A stretch of 64,000 bases of DNA, taken from positions 26,283-90,282 of the forward strand of contig NZ_JACB01000043.1 of the NCBI RefSeq assembly GCF_000520975.1, read 5' to 3'. Below are positions 36,601 through 45,604 of this stretch, one piece after another. A program made the translations under genes and the position numbers. This DNA is from Aquimarina megaterium XH134. Its GTDB lineage: Bacteria > Bacteroidota > Bacteroidia > Flavobacteriales > Flavobacteriaceae. The notes beneath the pieces are model-generated. The model did no database searches. It was not told the DNA's origin and saw only the letters and a list, made by a program, of their open reading frames with translations. Each line of letters begins with the position of its first letter. Positions within the stretch are counted from its first letter, which is position 1.

Positions 36601-38345
36601 AAAACTATGGGAAAGCACGCTGTAGAAATACAGGTGATGAAATAGGAATCAATGGATGGTATGCCAACGGGCAAGCGTATGCATATTTACAAGGTGAATT
36701 AGGAGTAAAATTTAAGGTTTTTGGTAAAAAGAAAAAAATTCCCATTATCAAAGGTAGTGCTGGTATTCTAATGCAGGGTAAAGGCCCTAATCCATATTGG
36801 TTTAAAGGATATGCAGCAGGAAAATATAACTTGTTAGGAGGTTTAGTTAAAGGTAAATATAGATTTAAGGTTACTATAGGAGAAGAATGTGAAATCGATA
36901 ATGCATCCCCTGTAGGAGGAATTAAAATGATAGCCGATTTAACTCCTAAAAATAGTGCAACAGATGTAGATGTATTTATGTCTCCTCAAGCAACTTTCTC
37001 TTTACCAGTAAATAGAGAAATAATAATACCCGAAGATGGAGGAGATATGATCTATAAAGTGGTACTCGAAAAATTTACACTAACAGATGAATCAGGTACC
37101 GAGATTGTAGGTAGATTAGATTGGGGATCTAATATGGATAGAGTTACTTATGTATCAGATGATGTTTTGCTATCTGAAACCAAACTAAAAGCTTTGGTAG
37201 AAGTAAGTTTTCAAGAAAAAATAAATGGAGCATTTCGAACCATTCTGGAGAATGGGCAAAAAGTCACCGAAATAGAAGAAAGAACTTTCATAACAGGTAA
37301 TGCACCCAAAAATATACCACTATCTAATATTCAATATTCATACCCTGTAGTAGATCAGCAATTGTTTTATTCAGATGAACATCCAACGGGATATATTCAA
37401 TTACAAAAAGGCCAAGATTATCTTTTTGATAATAACCAATGGAAAAGTACTCTGAGATACATAGATAGCAATGGTAATCAGGAGGAGTTTGATTTTAAGT
37501 ATTCTAATCAGGCTAATAGAATCACCTATGCCTTACCTAAGGTAAGTAAGGATACCAAATACCAGATGTCTATCATAAGTGCCTCTAAAGGAACAAAAGA
37601 AAAGGCTAACGACCAGAAATCAACTACCACAAGAAGTTTTGATGATGACAATACATTAAGTATTACTAAAAACATTGCTCAAAATGTGTTTAGAGAAGGA
37701 GAAATTGACCGATTAACATATGATTTTAAAACAAGTGCTTATACAACCTTTAGAAGCAAAGTAAAAGATCTGGATATTAATAATAATAGCTACGAAAAAA
37801 TAAACTCTTTAGTAATTAATCTTGTTTCTAGAATAGATACTTACGAAGGTTTTGGTTTAGTAGAATTGAAAGGGAATAAATTTTCAGAAAATAAAGCTTT
37901 GATAGCTATAGAATCTGATCTAAAAGATGCCTACTTCAACAGAGATATAAATCCAGTTTTATACCAAAAATATCCAGAGGGAAGTAAGTTTAGTGTTTCT
38001 AGAGATTATTCAATATATGGTTATGTGCCTAAAAAGGCAGTTCCGGTGATAGGAAGTTACCTTACTAGCTTAGAAAACAATGTGGATTCAGGTTTTATAC
38101 AAACTAGTTTTCCATTCAGATATAATTTAGCTCAGGTATATTATAAAGATTTTGAAAATATTCAAGATAGAGTACGATGGGCATATGTTAAAGGCTTGGG
38201 AGTAACTCCACAAGAATTAAGTATTATCAGTGAGCGCTTTAAATTTATACTATATGGTAAGTATGGTGTTAAGTTACAATACATTTTACCTGGAGGAATA
38301 AAAGGAACTTCTGCTACTTATAAATATACTAACCCTATTAAGTAA
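33612..38345 (+). CDS. Very large secreted protein of unknown family (surface cluster)
   Basis: The ATG at 33612 gives a signal peptide (KLCLVLFCVILNSFFVIA); an in-frame ATG at 33579 does not. The mature protein has about 1555 residues. An N-terminal charged helical region (about 25-105) is followed by long beta-rich stretches with recurring FxGxxxL and GxFxI strands that look like repeated sandwiches or a large beta structure. A proline run PGSPPPPP occurs near residue 928. The C-terminal third has Ig-like segments (for example around PLSNIQYSYPVVDQQ) and ends in GTSATYKYTNPIK, with no T9SS sorting domain. I do not recognise a named family. It opens a same-strand group of eight genes, with the next gene four bases away. 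Confidence 0.75.
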   Translation: MKIKLCLVLFCVILNSFFVIASEKDSLSIIEKDRIEKEKIKDEFDYLQELDKKFPIQDLIKKTSPEFNFTAIEKEFSPTPIDISKTKEAAKAWFEKIKKLKKWVPSLKIDQVEEFPVGIRKELNGVEYQLGFVKAKFTKDYTELTIFARLILPQTDKEGRPIELYFGADNVRLSHDGGIVGQPKLVLLGDVFMPFNAGNWLFAIKGGLDYKTGNVNNKTYVTIDCDGINEIGIAGEVQFSRNIILPVDEKGNVLPDTRPYTGADNKTIQVPNRVRGNIQTIVTDWSDLLVEIDISPFVLASQPDKFVFSISKAVFDFSDLRTEGIQFPKFYEEEGLLVPDKESWRGVYVKSLRVGLPEVFKTKQSIAANDRVKFEASNLIIDSYGVSGNFEVENLFTIDSGRTSKSKSWAYSVDKMNIDIGANQLIGANFEGKIILPISSLNKKKDENDNKISSLAYVGLISEDEYSLSVSPVETLDFDIFSAKAELLPNSSVELKVVDGNFRPKAILNGNMSISASKKTILAKEGKKEGGETVEFEGIKFENLVLQTESPIIQADYFGYDGSVTLANFPVTINDIAFRSTDTEAGIEFDLLVNLMDKANKGFSADTHLGIYGKYKEEGYRQKWDYDRIEFSKINLEANLGAIQVKGALELMEDDEVYGDGFLAEVQTTFGSFGPIKSKAIFGKKDFRYWYIDAAVHGLKIQTGPFQINGFAGGATYKMSRKPNAGSFFNDSGLSYVPNEDYRLGVKAMVFGAIGDESAMAISAGFDIEFNGNAGVNRMGFYGEAQIMKSFNFSNPTNVLKEKLSKLVENEKIKKALDNKIGRSLLKKASEEYEPDIVGKAEISAKIGMDFDFVNDTFHAALEIYVDTAGGVIKGRASNGRAGYGVVHVSPDEWYVHMGTPTDRLGLKMDVGPISIESGGYFMMGDNIPGSPPPPPIVASILGIDTNSLDYNRDENALGEGRGFAFGTDFSVDTGDLKFAILYARFQAGLGFDIMLKNYGKARCRNTGDEIGINGWYANGQAYAYLQGELGVKFKVFGKKKKIPIIKGSAGILMQGKGPNPYWFKGYAAGKYNLLGGLVKGKYRFKVTIGEECEIDNASPVGGIKMIADLTPKNSATDVDVFMSPQATFSLPVNREIIIPEDGGDMIYKVVLEKFTLTDESGTEIVGRLDWGSNMDRVTYVSDDVLLSETKLKALVEVSFQEKINGAFRTILENGQKVTEIEERTFITGNAPKNIPLSNIQYSYPVVDQQLFYSDEHPTGYIQLQKGQDYLFDNNQWKSTLRYIDSNGNQEEFDFKYSNQANRITYALPKVSKDTKYQMSIISASKGTKEKANDQKSTTTRSFDDDNTLSITKNIAQNVFREGEIDRLTYDFKTSAYTTFRSKVKDLDINNNSYEKINSLVINLVSRIDTYEGFGLVELKGNKFSENKALIAIESDLKDAYFNRDINPVLYQKYPEGSKFSVSRDYSIYGYVPKKAVPVIGSYLTSLENNVDSGFIQTSFPFRYNLAQVYYKDFENIQDRVRWAYVKGLGVTPQELSIISERFKFILYGKYGVKLQYILPGGIKGTSATYKYTNPIK

Positions 38346-38349
38346 ACTG

Positions 38350-40446
38350 ATGATATCAACTAGAAACATAGACTTTTGTAGATGCAGATATTTGATATAC
38401 CTGTTGTTTATTACTATTTCTTTTGAAGGTTTTTCTCAAGATCTCCCAAAAGAAGAAATAAAGGTAATTGCAAGGGTTAATAAAGATAAAATCCTATTGC
38501 GGTGGGCGGTGACAACTCCATCAGCATGGCTCAAAGCTAATAAATATGGGTATGTCATAGAGCGATATACAATTATAAAAGAGGGACAATTGCTCGATAC
38601 ACCAGTAAAAAAACTAATCACACCAACTCCTTTACTTCCTAGGCCTGTAGAAGAATGGGAAGGAATTTCAGAAACAAACGACTATGCTGCTATTTTGCTA
38701 CAAGCATTATATGGAGATAGTTTTGAAGTAGAAGAAATGCAACAAGGAGGCATTGCAGCGATTATTAATAAATCCCGAGAGATAGAACAACGTTTTTCTT
38801 TTGGGTTATATGCGGCAGATATGAATTTTGAAGCCTCAAAAATGGCAGCTTTAGGATATGAAGATACAGATATTGTTGCAGGAGAAGAATATTTATATGA
38901 GGTAAAAACAGTTGTACCCGAATCAATATTGAAAATCAAAAGCGGTACTATCTCTGTAAAATTAACAAATGTAGAACCATTACCACCTCCTATAGATTTA
39001 ATAGCCGTACCCAAAGACAAAAGTGTAATGCTTACTTGGGAATATGAACTTTTTAAATCCATATATAATTCATATTATATAGAACGCTCAGAAGATGGTA
39101 TAAATTTCAAAAGACTAGGAGGAGATACTCCACTAGTAAATTTAAATGACACTCCAGAGACTCCTGCAAAAAGGATGTTTTATATTGATACATTACCTCA
39201 AAATGATAAAAAGTATTATTATAGAGTGTATGGAATATCTCCATTTGGAGAGAAGAGTGAACCTTCTAAAACAGTATCAGCAAAAGGAGTAAAAAAACTC
39301 GTAGCTATACCGTATATATCAAAACACGAAATAGATGTTTCTGGCAATATTGTGCTGTCATGGGATTTTAAGAAAGAAGCCGAAAAAGAAATCACAGGAT
39401 TCGAACTCAATTGGGGGTCAACCGAAAAAGGACCATATAAAGTAGTACAATCAGAAATACCTCCCGGTGTAAGAGAAATAGTATATACACCTGTTGAATC
39501 GGCTAATTATTTTAGAATAGCGGCTATTGGTAAAAATAATCAAACAACGAGTTCATTAACGGCTTTTGTACAAACCATAGATTCAATACCACCTAATGCT
39601 CCAATAAACATAGAAGGTGCCATTGATACATTAGGAGTTGTACGATTAAGGTGGAACCCTAATTTAGAGAGTGATTTGCTAGGGTACAGGGTTTTTAGAG
39701 GTAATAGAAAAGATGATGAATTATCACAAATTACAGTAGACCCAATAATTAAGAATAATTTTGTAGATACTGTACAGGTTAAATCTTTAAACACTTCTGT
39801 TTTTTATCAAATTGTAGCAGTTGATAAACGGTATAATATGTCAGAATATTCAAAGCTTCTGGAGCTTAAGAAACCAAATGTCATATTACCATCTTCTCCC
39901 GTATTTTCAGGATATGAAGTCAATAAAAATAATATTTCTCTAGTGTGGATAAATAGCACAAGCTCTAGTGCCAAAAATCATGTTTTATATAGACAAGATG
40001 TAGAACAATCTAAGTGGAAATTGATTTTTAAAACTGATACTATATCTAAGTATATCGATACCGAAATTGCCCCAGGAATTAAATACCGATATGCGATATA
40101 TGCAGAAAATGAAGAAGGAGTTAAATCTAAGATGTCTACTCCAATTACCATAACAAGTAAAATATCTGTAGATAAAGATTTTGTTAAAGGTTTTGTACTT
40201 ACACCAGATAGGGCAAATAACAAAATAGTATTGAGCTGGAAAAAAATGCCTCCCGAAGTTACAGAGATTTTAATCTATAAATCGAAAAAAGAAGGAAAAC
40301 CAATACTGTGGAAACAATTACCCGGATCAATTAATAAGCTGATCGATGAATCCGTTTCTCCAAATAATACGTATGTATATCAACTGAAGGGGATTTCTAA
40401 TCAAGGAAACCACTCTAGATTGAAGAAAAAAGAAGTAAAATTTTAA
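38350..40446 (+). CDS. Secreted fibronectin type III repeat protein
   Basis: A 698-residue protein with a signal peptide (YLLFITISFEGFSQ). About five or six fibronectin type III-like modules follow, each with a WxxP, YxxxR or YYYRVYG-type strand: examples are LTWEYELFKSIYNSYYIERS (about 230), YYYRVYGISPFGEKSEPSKT (about 295), LSWDFKKE, LRWNPNLESDLLGYRVFRG (about 435), LVWINSTSS and LSWKKMPPEVTEILIY. No sorting domain is visible at the C-terminus, so it may stay in the periplasm or bind another secreted partner. It begins four bases after the large orphan gene and precedes the SprB-type gene by 52 bases, which suggests a shared transcript. Confidence 0.85.
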   Translation: MISTRNIDFCRCRYLIYLLFITISFEGFSQDLPKEEIKVIARVNKDKILLRWAVTTPSAWLKANKYGYVIERYTIIKEGQLLDTPVKKLITPTPLLPRPVEEWEGISETNDYAAILLQALYGDSFEVEEMQQGGIAAIINKSREIEQRFSFGLYAADMNFEASKMAALGYEDTDIVAGEEYLYEVKTVVPESILKIKSGTISVKLTNVEPLPPPIDLIAVPKDKSVMLTWEYELFKSIYNSYYIERSEDGINFKRLGGDTPLVNLNDTPETPAKRMFYIDTLPQNDKKYYYRVYGISPFGEKSEPSKTVSAKGVKKLVAIPYISKHEIDVSGNIVLSWDFKKEAEKEITGFELNWGSTEKGPYKVVQSEIPPGVREIVYTPVESANYFRIAAIGKNNQTTSSLTAFVQTIDSIPPNAPINIEGAIDTLGVVRLRWNPNLESDLLGYRVFRGNRKDDELSQITVDPIIKNNFVDTVQVKSLNTSVFYQIVAVDKRYNMSEYSKLLELKKPNVILPSSPVFSGYEVNKNNISLVWINSTSSSAKNHVLYRQDVEQSKWKLIFKTDTISKYIDTEIAPGIKYRYAIYAENEEGVKSKMSTPITITSKISVDKDFVKGFVLTPDRANNKIVLSWKKMPPEVTEILIYKSKKEGKPILWKQLPGSINKLIDESVSPNNTYVYQLKGISNQGNHSRLKKKEVKF

Positions 40447-40498
40447 CCCAAAATAATAAACTTCTTATAGCAAGAAGTGTTGATAAGAGGATAATAGC

Positions 40499-43400
40499 AT
40501 GAATATGAATGATTTATTTAAAAAGAACACTCTTTATAGTTGTAAAAATATCATAATGCTACTTATGATGTTTATTGCCATTGCAAAAGTATCAGCTCAA
40601 GGAAATATACCTAAAACAAAAATAACAATACAGGGTTTTACCCGAGGATTAGGGTTTAATGTCAATGTAGATCAAATATATGTTTATGCAATATATAAAG
40701 ATGCTACCAAAGGTAACCCAATACCTTCTTTTGGAGGTGCTCCTGCTGCAAATGGTCAAGCCTTTATTTTTTGGGGTAAAACTGATTATTATGATGTTTT
40801 TAAATATCCATTTAATACAGCACCGAATAACCCTTTGCAAAAGGATTTTTCCTCTGCGTTCTCTGATTTCAATGCAGGTGAGCAACGAGCCATTAATCAT
40901 GATCAATCAACAGTTGCACCAACGAATCAATATTTAAGAAGAGAATTTTATTTTGAGCATGAAGTAAAAGAAATACGAATTGATTTTAATTACAGACGTA
41001 GAAAAGGGAGTAGTGTGCAACATCAAATTAGTTATACATATCCTGTTGGTGGATTAGATCCATGCGAAGTACAAATTATAAATGAGGGAAAAGTAGATGC
41101 TACTCTTCCGCCAGGAGTAAGTATAAATCCTCAAAGAATTGATTTTAAATTTAGAGTGATTCCTTTGCCAGGGATAACACGAGGAGGATCTGGAGTTAAT
41201 ATTGCAGGATATGGAGATAAAATGCGAGTTAATGCTACAGGACTTAATCATCCCAATGCGTATAACTGGAAATATAGAATAGAAGGAGAAGGAGGATCAA
41301 AGGTACAGTCTATAGCTAATTCTTTTCAGCAAGGAAGTTTTGCTACAGGTTTTTTGGGTTTTGTAAATAAAACAGATTATAATTGGATTGATATACCTGC
41401 TGCACCTAATACGGCTACATTTGATTTGCGACCAAGTGATTTTTTAGGAGGCCCCGGTAACGAAGATGCCTATGTGAATAAAACTATTATTATAGGAGCC
41501 TTTGCAAGAAATGGGTGTGATAGTCATACCGTACACCATAATTTTACATCATTTAGGATCGTGCGATCAGCTCCTTATTTCGAAATGGCAATTAATACTC
41601 CTGTAACTTGTAAAGGAGGTAATGATGGTAAAGTAACTATTGATTTTGTTCCGTTTAAACCAGGAGATCAATTAAATTTTACGCTTCAGAAAAAACTCGC
41701 TAGTGGCAATTATGATACGGGTATAGCATATTCGAATATAACACCTTCAGGAACAGTGTCAAGAATGACTTTTTCTAATCTTTCAGCAGGAGATTACAAG
41801 CTAGGTCAACTTATAGGAAAGTATGTAGAAGGAGGTGTTCTTCGTAATTTTTACACAGATGGAGAGTTTCATGAATTAGAGTTTACTATAACAGAACCAG
41901 AAGCGGTAGCTTTTGCAAGGGAGCCAGCCGATGATAAAACCGATGTTTGGTGTTTTGATGGAGCTGATGGTGAGATTTTATTAACTGCTACAGGTGGTGT
42001 TGGTGGATATCAATATCTTTTGAGAAAAGAAGGAGATACTTTTGGAACCAATTGGGTCTCATTTGCTTCGGCAATAACACATTCTATTACAGGATTAGGA
42101 GTTAATACGTATTATATAAAGTTGAGGGATAAAAATGGTTGTATTGCAAAAGACCCTTTAAATAATGATGTAGTGAAGCAGGTAACTATAGATAAGCCTG
42201 ATACTCCGGTCGATGTTGAGGTAGAGCTTATTAATGAACCAAGAGCTTTTGGTTTTGAAGATGGAAGAATAAGCGCCAGGATTTTTAATGGTACCCCTTT
42301 TACAGATGGTACGTATACGTTTGTATGGAAAAATGAAAAAGGGGATGTACTCAATACAACTGTAAATACTGTCCTATCTGGTGATCAGGGATATCAAACC
42401 ATACTGCATTCGGTTGGCTCAGGAGTGTATACGCTTGATGTATTTGATGCTAATTTTAACCCTGCTACAGACAAAAAGGGATGTTTTACAGTTAATGTAC
42501 AATTCAATTTAGAACAACCAAAACCGTTACAAGTTACCATAGAGGTTTTTAACCCTATTTCTTGTCATATCGAAAACGAATATAGCGATGGGATAGATTT
42601 TATAGACCCCATTGGTATTCCCGATCAGTTTCAGGATGGAGCGTTAATAGCAACTGTAACAGGAGGAATTCCTTTTGATACATCAACACTTGCTAGTACA
42701 GGAGAGTGTCGGGAAAATTTTAGCCCGTATTGTTATCGTTGGAAAAAAAATGTAGGAGGGATTTGGCAAGATATTAATGATGACGATAATAGTATAGAAG
42801 GTTTAAGTGAAGGGACTTATGCATTAAATGTAGAAGATGCAAATGGAATCGTCTTAGGAACTTATGAAGAGTTTATAAATATTGATGGTTCTAGAGAATA
42901 TAGAGTAGTTCAGGAAGTTGACACCACAAAATACTTATCACAACCTGATAAATTAGAAGTTTCTTTTCAAAATACAGAAGTGACTTGTGCTAGCGGAGGT
43001 GATGCAACAGTAGAAGCTGTGGTTACAGGTGGAACAAAACCATATATTTACCAATGGAGTAATGGAGAGACAACATCTACAATAAATAATCTTATAGCGG
43101 GTACCTATCTTGTTTTTGTAACAGATGCTAAAGGATGTCAGGTCGAAGGCAGGACAAAAATTGATCAACCTAACGGGATTGAAATAACCCCCGTATCAGT
43201 AATATCACCAACATGTTTTGGAGGAAATGATGGAAGCATACGTGTAGATATTGAAGGAGGTAGCCCTCCTTATCGTTATCGATGGAATACAAATAGTACA
43301 TCTACTACGATTACTGATTTATCTTCGGGAAGATATAGCATAGAAGTAACCGATAGTAAAGGGTGCAAAGCTATTTATGAAGAAATATTGAAAGATCCAG

Positions 43401-44170
43401 ATCCTGTTATTGTTCGATTAGAGAATAAAAGAACTCTTTGCAAAGATCAATCATTTAATCTTGATATTACAATCAATGATCCTGGAGCGACGTATTCGTG
43501 GTCAAGTGATAATGGGTTTACCAGTTTGGATAGTAAAGTAGAACTTAATCAATCTGGTAGATATATAGCTACTATTACAAATAGTATTGGATGTGTTGGG
43601 ACCGGAGAGATACAAGTAGAAGTTTTAGACACTCCTATAGATTCAGATTTTTTGATTACTACTCAGGCATATACTAATCAGGAGGTTATACTGGTAAATA
43701 TAAGTGAGCCGGTTGGGGAAAGAGTTGAATGGACAATCCCCGAAGGAGTAGAAGTAGTTTCTGAAACAGAGGATCAAATAGTTCTCATGTTTGAAGAAGA
43801 AGGATCGTATGATGTTAACTTAAGGTCGATTCAAGGAGATTGTTATCAGGATTTTGTGAGGACCATTATAGTGCAGCCAGCCATAGTAGGCCCCACAGCC
43901 CCTTCTTCAGAAAGTGAATTTATAGAAGAGTTTATTGTATTTCCTAATCCTAACAACGGAACTTTTAAGACCAAGATTGGCCTGGCAGAAGAAGCTAATG
44001 TAACCTTAAAGATCATAAGCCTAATGTCTGGAGCAATAGTAGATCAACGTGTCGAAAGTAGTAATGTTGACTTTTTATTAGATTATTCTCTTGCCTTACC
44101 TACAGGAGTATACTTAATGTTATTAGAAACCCCTAGAGGTTCAGAAACCCGTAAACTAGTGTTTGAATAA
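40499..44170 (+). CDS. SprB-repeat T9SS-secreted adhesin-like protein
   Basis: A 1223-residue exported protein (signal peptide ending near KVSAQ). SprB-type repeats of about 80 residues are visible, each with a CxxGNDG or CxSGGDA start, a GGxxPYxYxW strand and a xLxAGxYxVxVTDxxGC end, at about 369, 482, 826 and 903. SprB is the mobile surface adhesin of gliding flavobacteria, although this protein is far smaller. A PKD-like segment (about 1040-1120) and a type 9 sorting domain (from about 1140, FVFPNPNNGTFKTKIGLA, ending TRKLVFE) complete it. It is likely the exposed subunit of the cluster's complex (inference). The start could also be six bases later. Confidence 0.88.
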   Translation: MNMNDLFKKNTLYSCKNIIMLLMMFIAIAKVSAQGNIPKTKITIQGFTRGLGFNVNVDQIYVYAIYKDATKGNPIPSFGGAPAANGQAFIFWGKTDYYDVFKYPFNTAPNNPLQKDFSSAFSDFNAGEQRAINHDQSTVAPTNQYLRREFYFEHEVKEIRIDFNYRRRKGSSVQHQISYTYPVGGLDPCEVQIINEGKVDATLPPGVSINPQRIDFKFRVIPLPGITRGGSGVNIAGYGDKMRVNATGLNHPNAYNWKYRIEGEGGSKVQSIANSFQQGSFATGFLGFVNKTDYNWIDIPAAPNTATFDLRPSDFLGGPGNEDAYVNKTIIIGAFARNGCDSHTVHHNFTSFRIVRSAPYFEMAINTPVTCKGGNDGKVTIDFVPFKPGDQLNFTLQKKLASGNYDTGIAYSNITPSGTVSRMTFSNLSAGDYKLGQLIGKYVEGGVLRNFYTDGEFHELEFTITEPEAVAFAREPADDKTDVWCFDGADGEILLTATGGVGGYQYLLRKEGDTFGTNWVSFASAITHSITGLGVNTYYIKLRDKNGCIAKDPLNNDVVKQVTIDKPDTPVDVEVELINEPRAFGFEDGRISARIFNGTPFTDGTYTFVWKNEKGDVLNTTVNTVLSGDQGYQTILHSVGSGVYTLDVFDANFNPATDKKGCFTVNVQFNLEQPKPLQVTIEVFNPISCHIENEYSDGIDFIDPIGIPDQFQDGALIATVTGGIPFDTSTLASTGECRENFSPYCYRWKKNVGGIWQDINDDDNSIEGLSEGTYALNVEDANGIVLGTYEEFINIDGSREYRVVQEVDTTKYLSQPDKLEVSFQNTEVTCASGGDATVEAVVTGGTKPYIYQWSNGETTSTINNLIAGTYLVFVTDAKGCQVEGRTKIDQPNGIEITPVSVISPTCFGGNDGSIRVDIEGGSPPYRYRWNTNSTSTTITDLSSGRYSIEVTDSKGCKAIYEEILKDPDPVIVRLENKRTLCKDQSFNLDITINDPGATYSWSSDNGFTSLDSKVELNQSGRYIATITNSIGCVGTGEIQVEVLDTPIDSDFLITTQAYTNQEVILVNISEPVGERVEWTIPEGVEVVSETEDQIVLMFEEEGSYDVNLRSIQGDCYQDFVRTIIVQPAIVGPTAPSSESEFIEEFIVFPNPNNGTFKTKIGLAEEANVTLKIISLMSGAIVDQRVESSNVDFLLDYSLALPTGVYLMLLETPRGSETRKLVFE

Positions 44171-44204
44171 GACTTTTGATTTTTGTTGAGACCTTTTTAT
44201 TAAT

Positions 44205-45554
44205 ATGAAAAATATAATTTACATCATATCAGTACTTTCTCTTTTTGGCTGTGCCAAAGAAGAGGCCATCCCCGTTATTGTTGATTTTGACGTTGAAGTT
44301 TTTAACAATGATTTTTCTATTCCTGTGCAAGTTGTGTTTTTCAATAAAACAGAAGGAGGAGAAGAATATGAATGGACTTTTAAAGGAGGAACACCCTCTA
44401 GATCGGTTAATCGTAACCCTGGAGTTATACAGTATAATCAAAAAGGTGCATATACAATAGAACTTACGGCAACTAATGAGGATGGATCAAGGGATACCAA
44501 AACCTTAGAAATACAAATAGATGATCCTGTAATAGTAGATTTTGAGATCACTAATTTGGTAGATAACTTTTCGCCAGCATCCTATCGTTTTCAAAATAAT
44601 TCCTCTGGAGCAGATACTTTTTTATGGACTTTTGAAGGAGGTATCCCTGAAATATCTACAGAACAAAACCCGGGAGAAGTCATTTTTACAGAATCAGGAA
44701 ATCATACAATTACATTACAGGTCAGTAATGGAAGAGAAACTTATGAGCAACAAAAAATAATTACCGTAGCCCCGTTTTTGGTATCAGATTTTGATTTTGA
44801 GGTAGCTTTTGATGATGATGATTTTCAAATCCCGGCACATGTACACTTTAAGAATAGATCAGTTAGTGCTACATCGTATGAATGGAGATTTGAAGGAGCT
44901 TCAAGTTTTATGTCAACAGAAGAAAATCCAGAAGTGATATTTGTTCAGGAAGGAGTTCAAACAATTCACTTAACAGTTTCTAATGGAAAAGAAACTAAGA
45001 CAATCAGTAAACAAATAGAGTTTTTTAAAAATACAAACCTAAGGGAGCTAAAAGATGTCAGATTTGGCATTAATACGGCTCATATTACTAATAGTATTGG
45101 TGCTTTTTATAGTACTGCCGACCGAAAAATATACGCCAAGAATGAGATTACTTCTGATATAGAGAAACGTATTGATCTTCCTTTTTTTGGGCTAAGTGAT
45201 ACGTTTACTCGCAATAGATTCGTGAGTCCTGATGCGTTATCAGGAACTACATTTGATGAATTGACTGATCCTAAAAAAACCATTTTTATTAACTCTCAAG
45301 AATTGTGTGGCTGCTCTGCTTATTTAACAGTAACAGAGTTTGATAGCATGGTAGATGACACATTACTCGAAAGCCTAACCATACAGGAAACACCCGGAGG
45401 ACTACAAGATTTTGATGATACTTTGGCACCAAGAATTGTTCTTTTCAAAACTCAAGATGGTAAAAAAGGGGCTATTAAAATCAAAAGTTTTATTAGGGAT
45501 GGACAGCAGTCTTATATCCTAACGGATATTAAAATACAAAAGGGAAGCAGATAA
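44205..45554 (+). CDS. Lipoprotein with three PKD domains
   Basis: A 449-residue lipoprotein (MKNIIYIISVLSLFGC, Cys16). Three consecutive PKD-type modules (about 24-105, 107-188 and 190-272) each contain a YEWTFKGG, FLWTFEGG or YEWRFEGA strand and a YTIELTATNEDG, HTITLQVSNG or QTIHLTVSNG segment. The C-terminal 175 residues are a separate domain with no recognised relatives. It is the membrane-anchored member of the cluster and lies between the SprB-type and TANFOR genes with short gaps (34 and 50 bases). Confidence 0.88.
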   Translation: MKNIIYIISVLSLFGCAKEEAIPVIVDFDVEVFNNDFSIPVQVVFFNKTEGGEEYEWTFKGGTPSRSVNRNPGVIQYNQKGAYTIELTATNEDGSRDTKTLEIQIDDPVIVDFEITNLVDNFSPASYRFQNNSSGADTFLWTFEGGIPEISTEQNPGEVIFTESGNHTITLQVSNGRETYEQQKIITVAPFLVSDFDFEVAFDDDDFQIPAHVHFKNRSVSATSYEWRFEGASSFMSTEENPEVIFVQEGVQTIHLTVSNGKETKTISKQIEFFKNTNLRELKDVRFGINTAHITNSIGAFYSTADRKIYAKNEITSDIEKRIDLPFFGLSDTFTRNRFVSPDALSGTTFDELTDPKKTIFINSQELCGCSAYLTVTEFDSMVDDTLLESLTIQETPGGLQDFDDTLAPRIVLFKTQDGKKGAIKIKSFIRDGQQSYILTDIKIQKGSR

Positions 45555-45604
45555 TGATGTGTCAAATTAAGATAAACAAGGATATTTTTAGAAATTAAAT
45601 TCTT

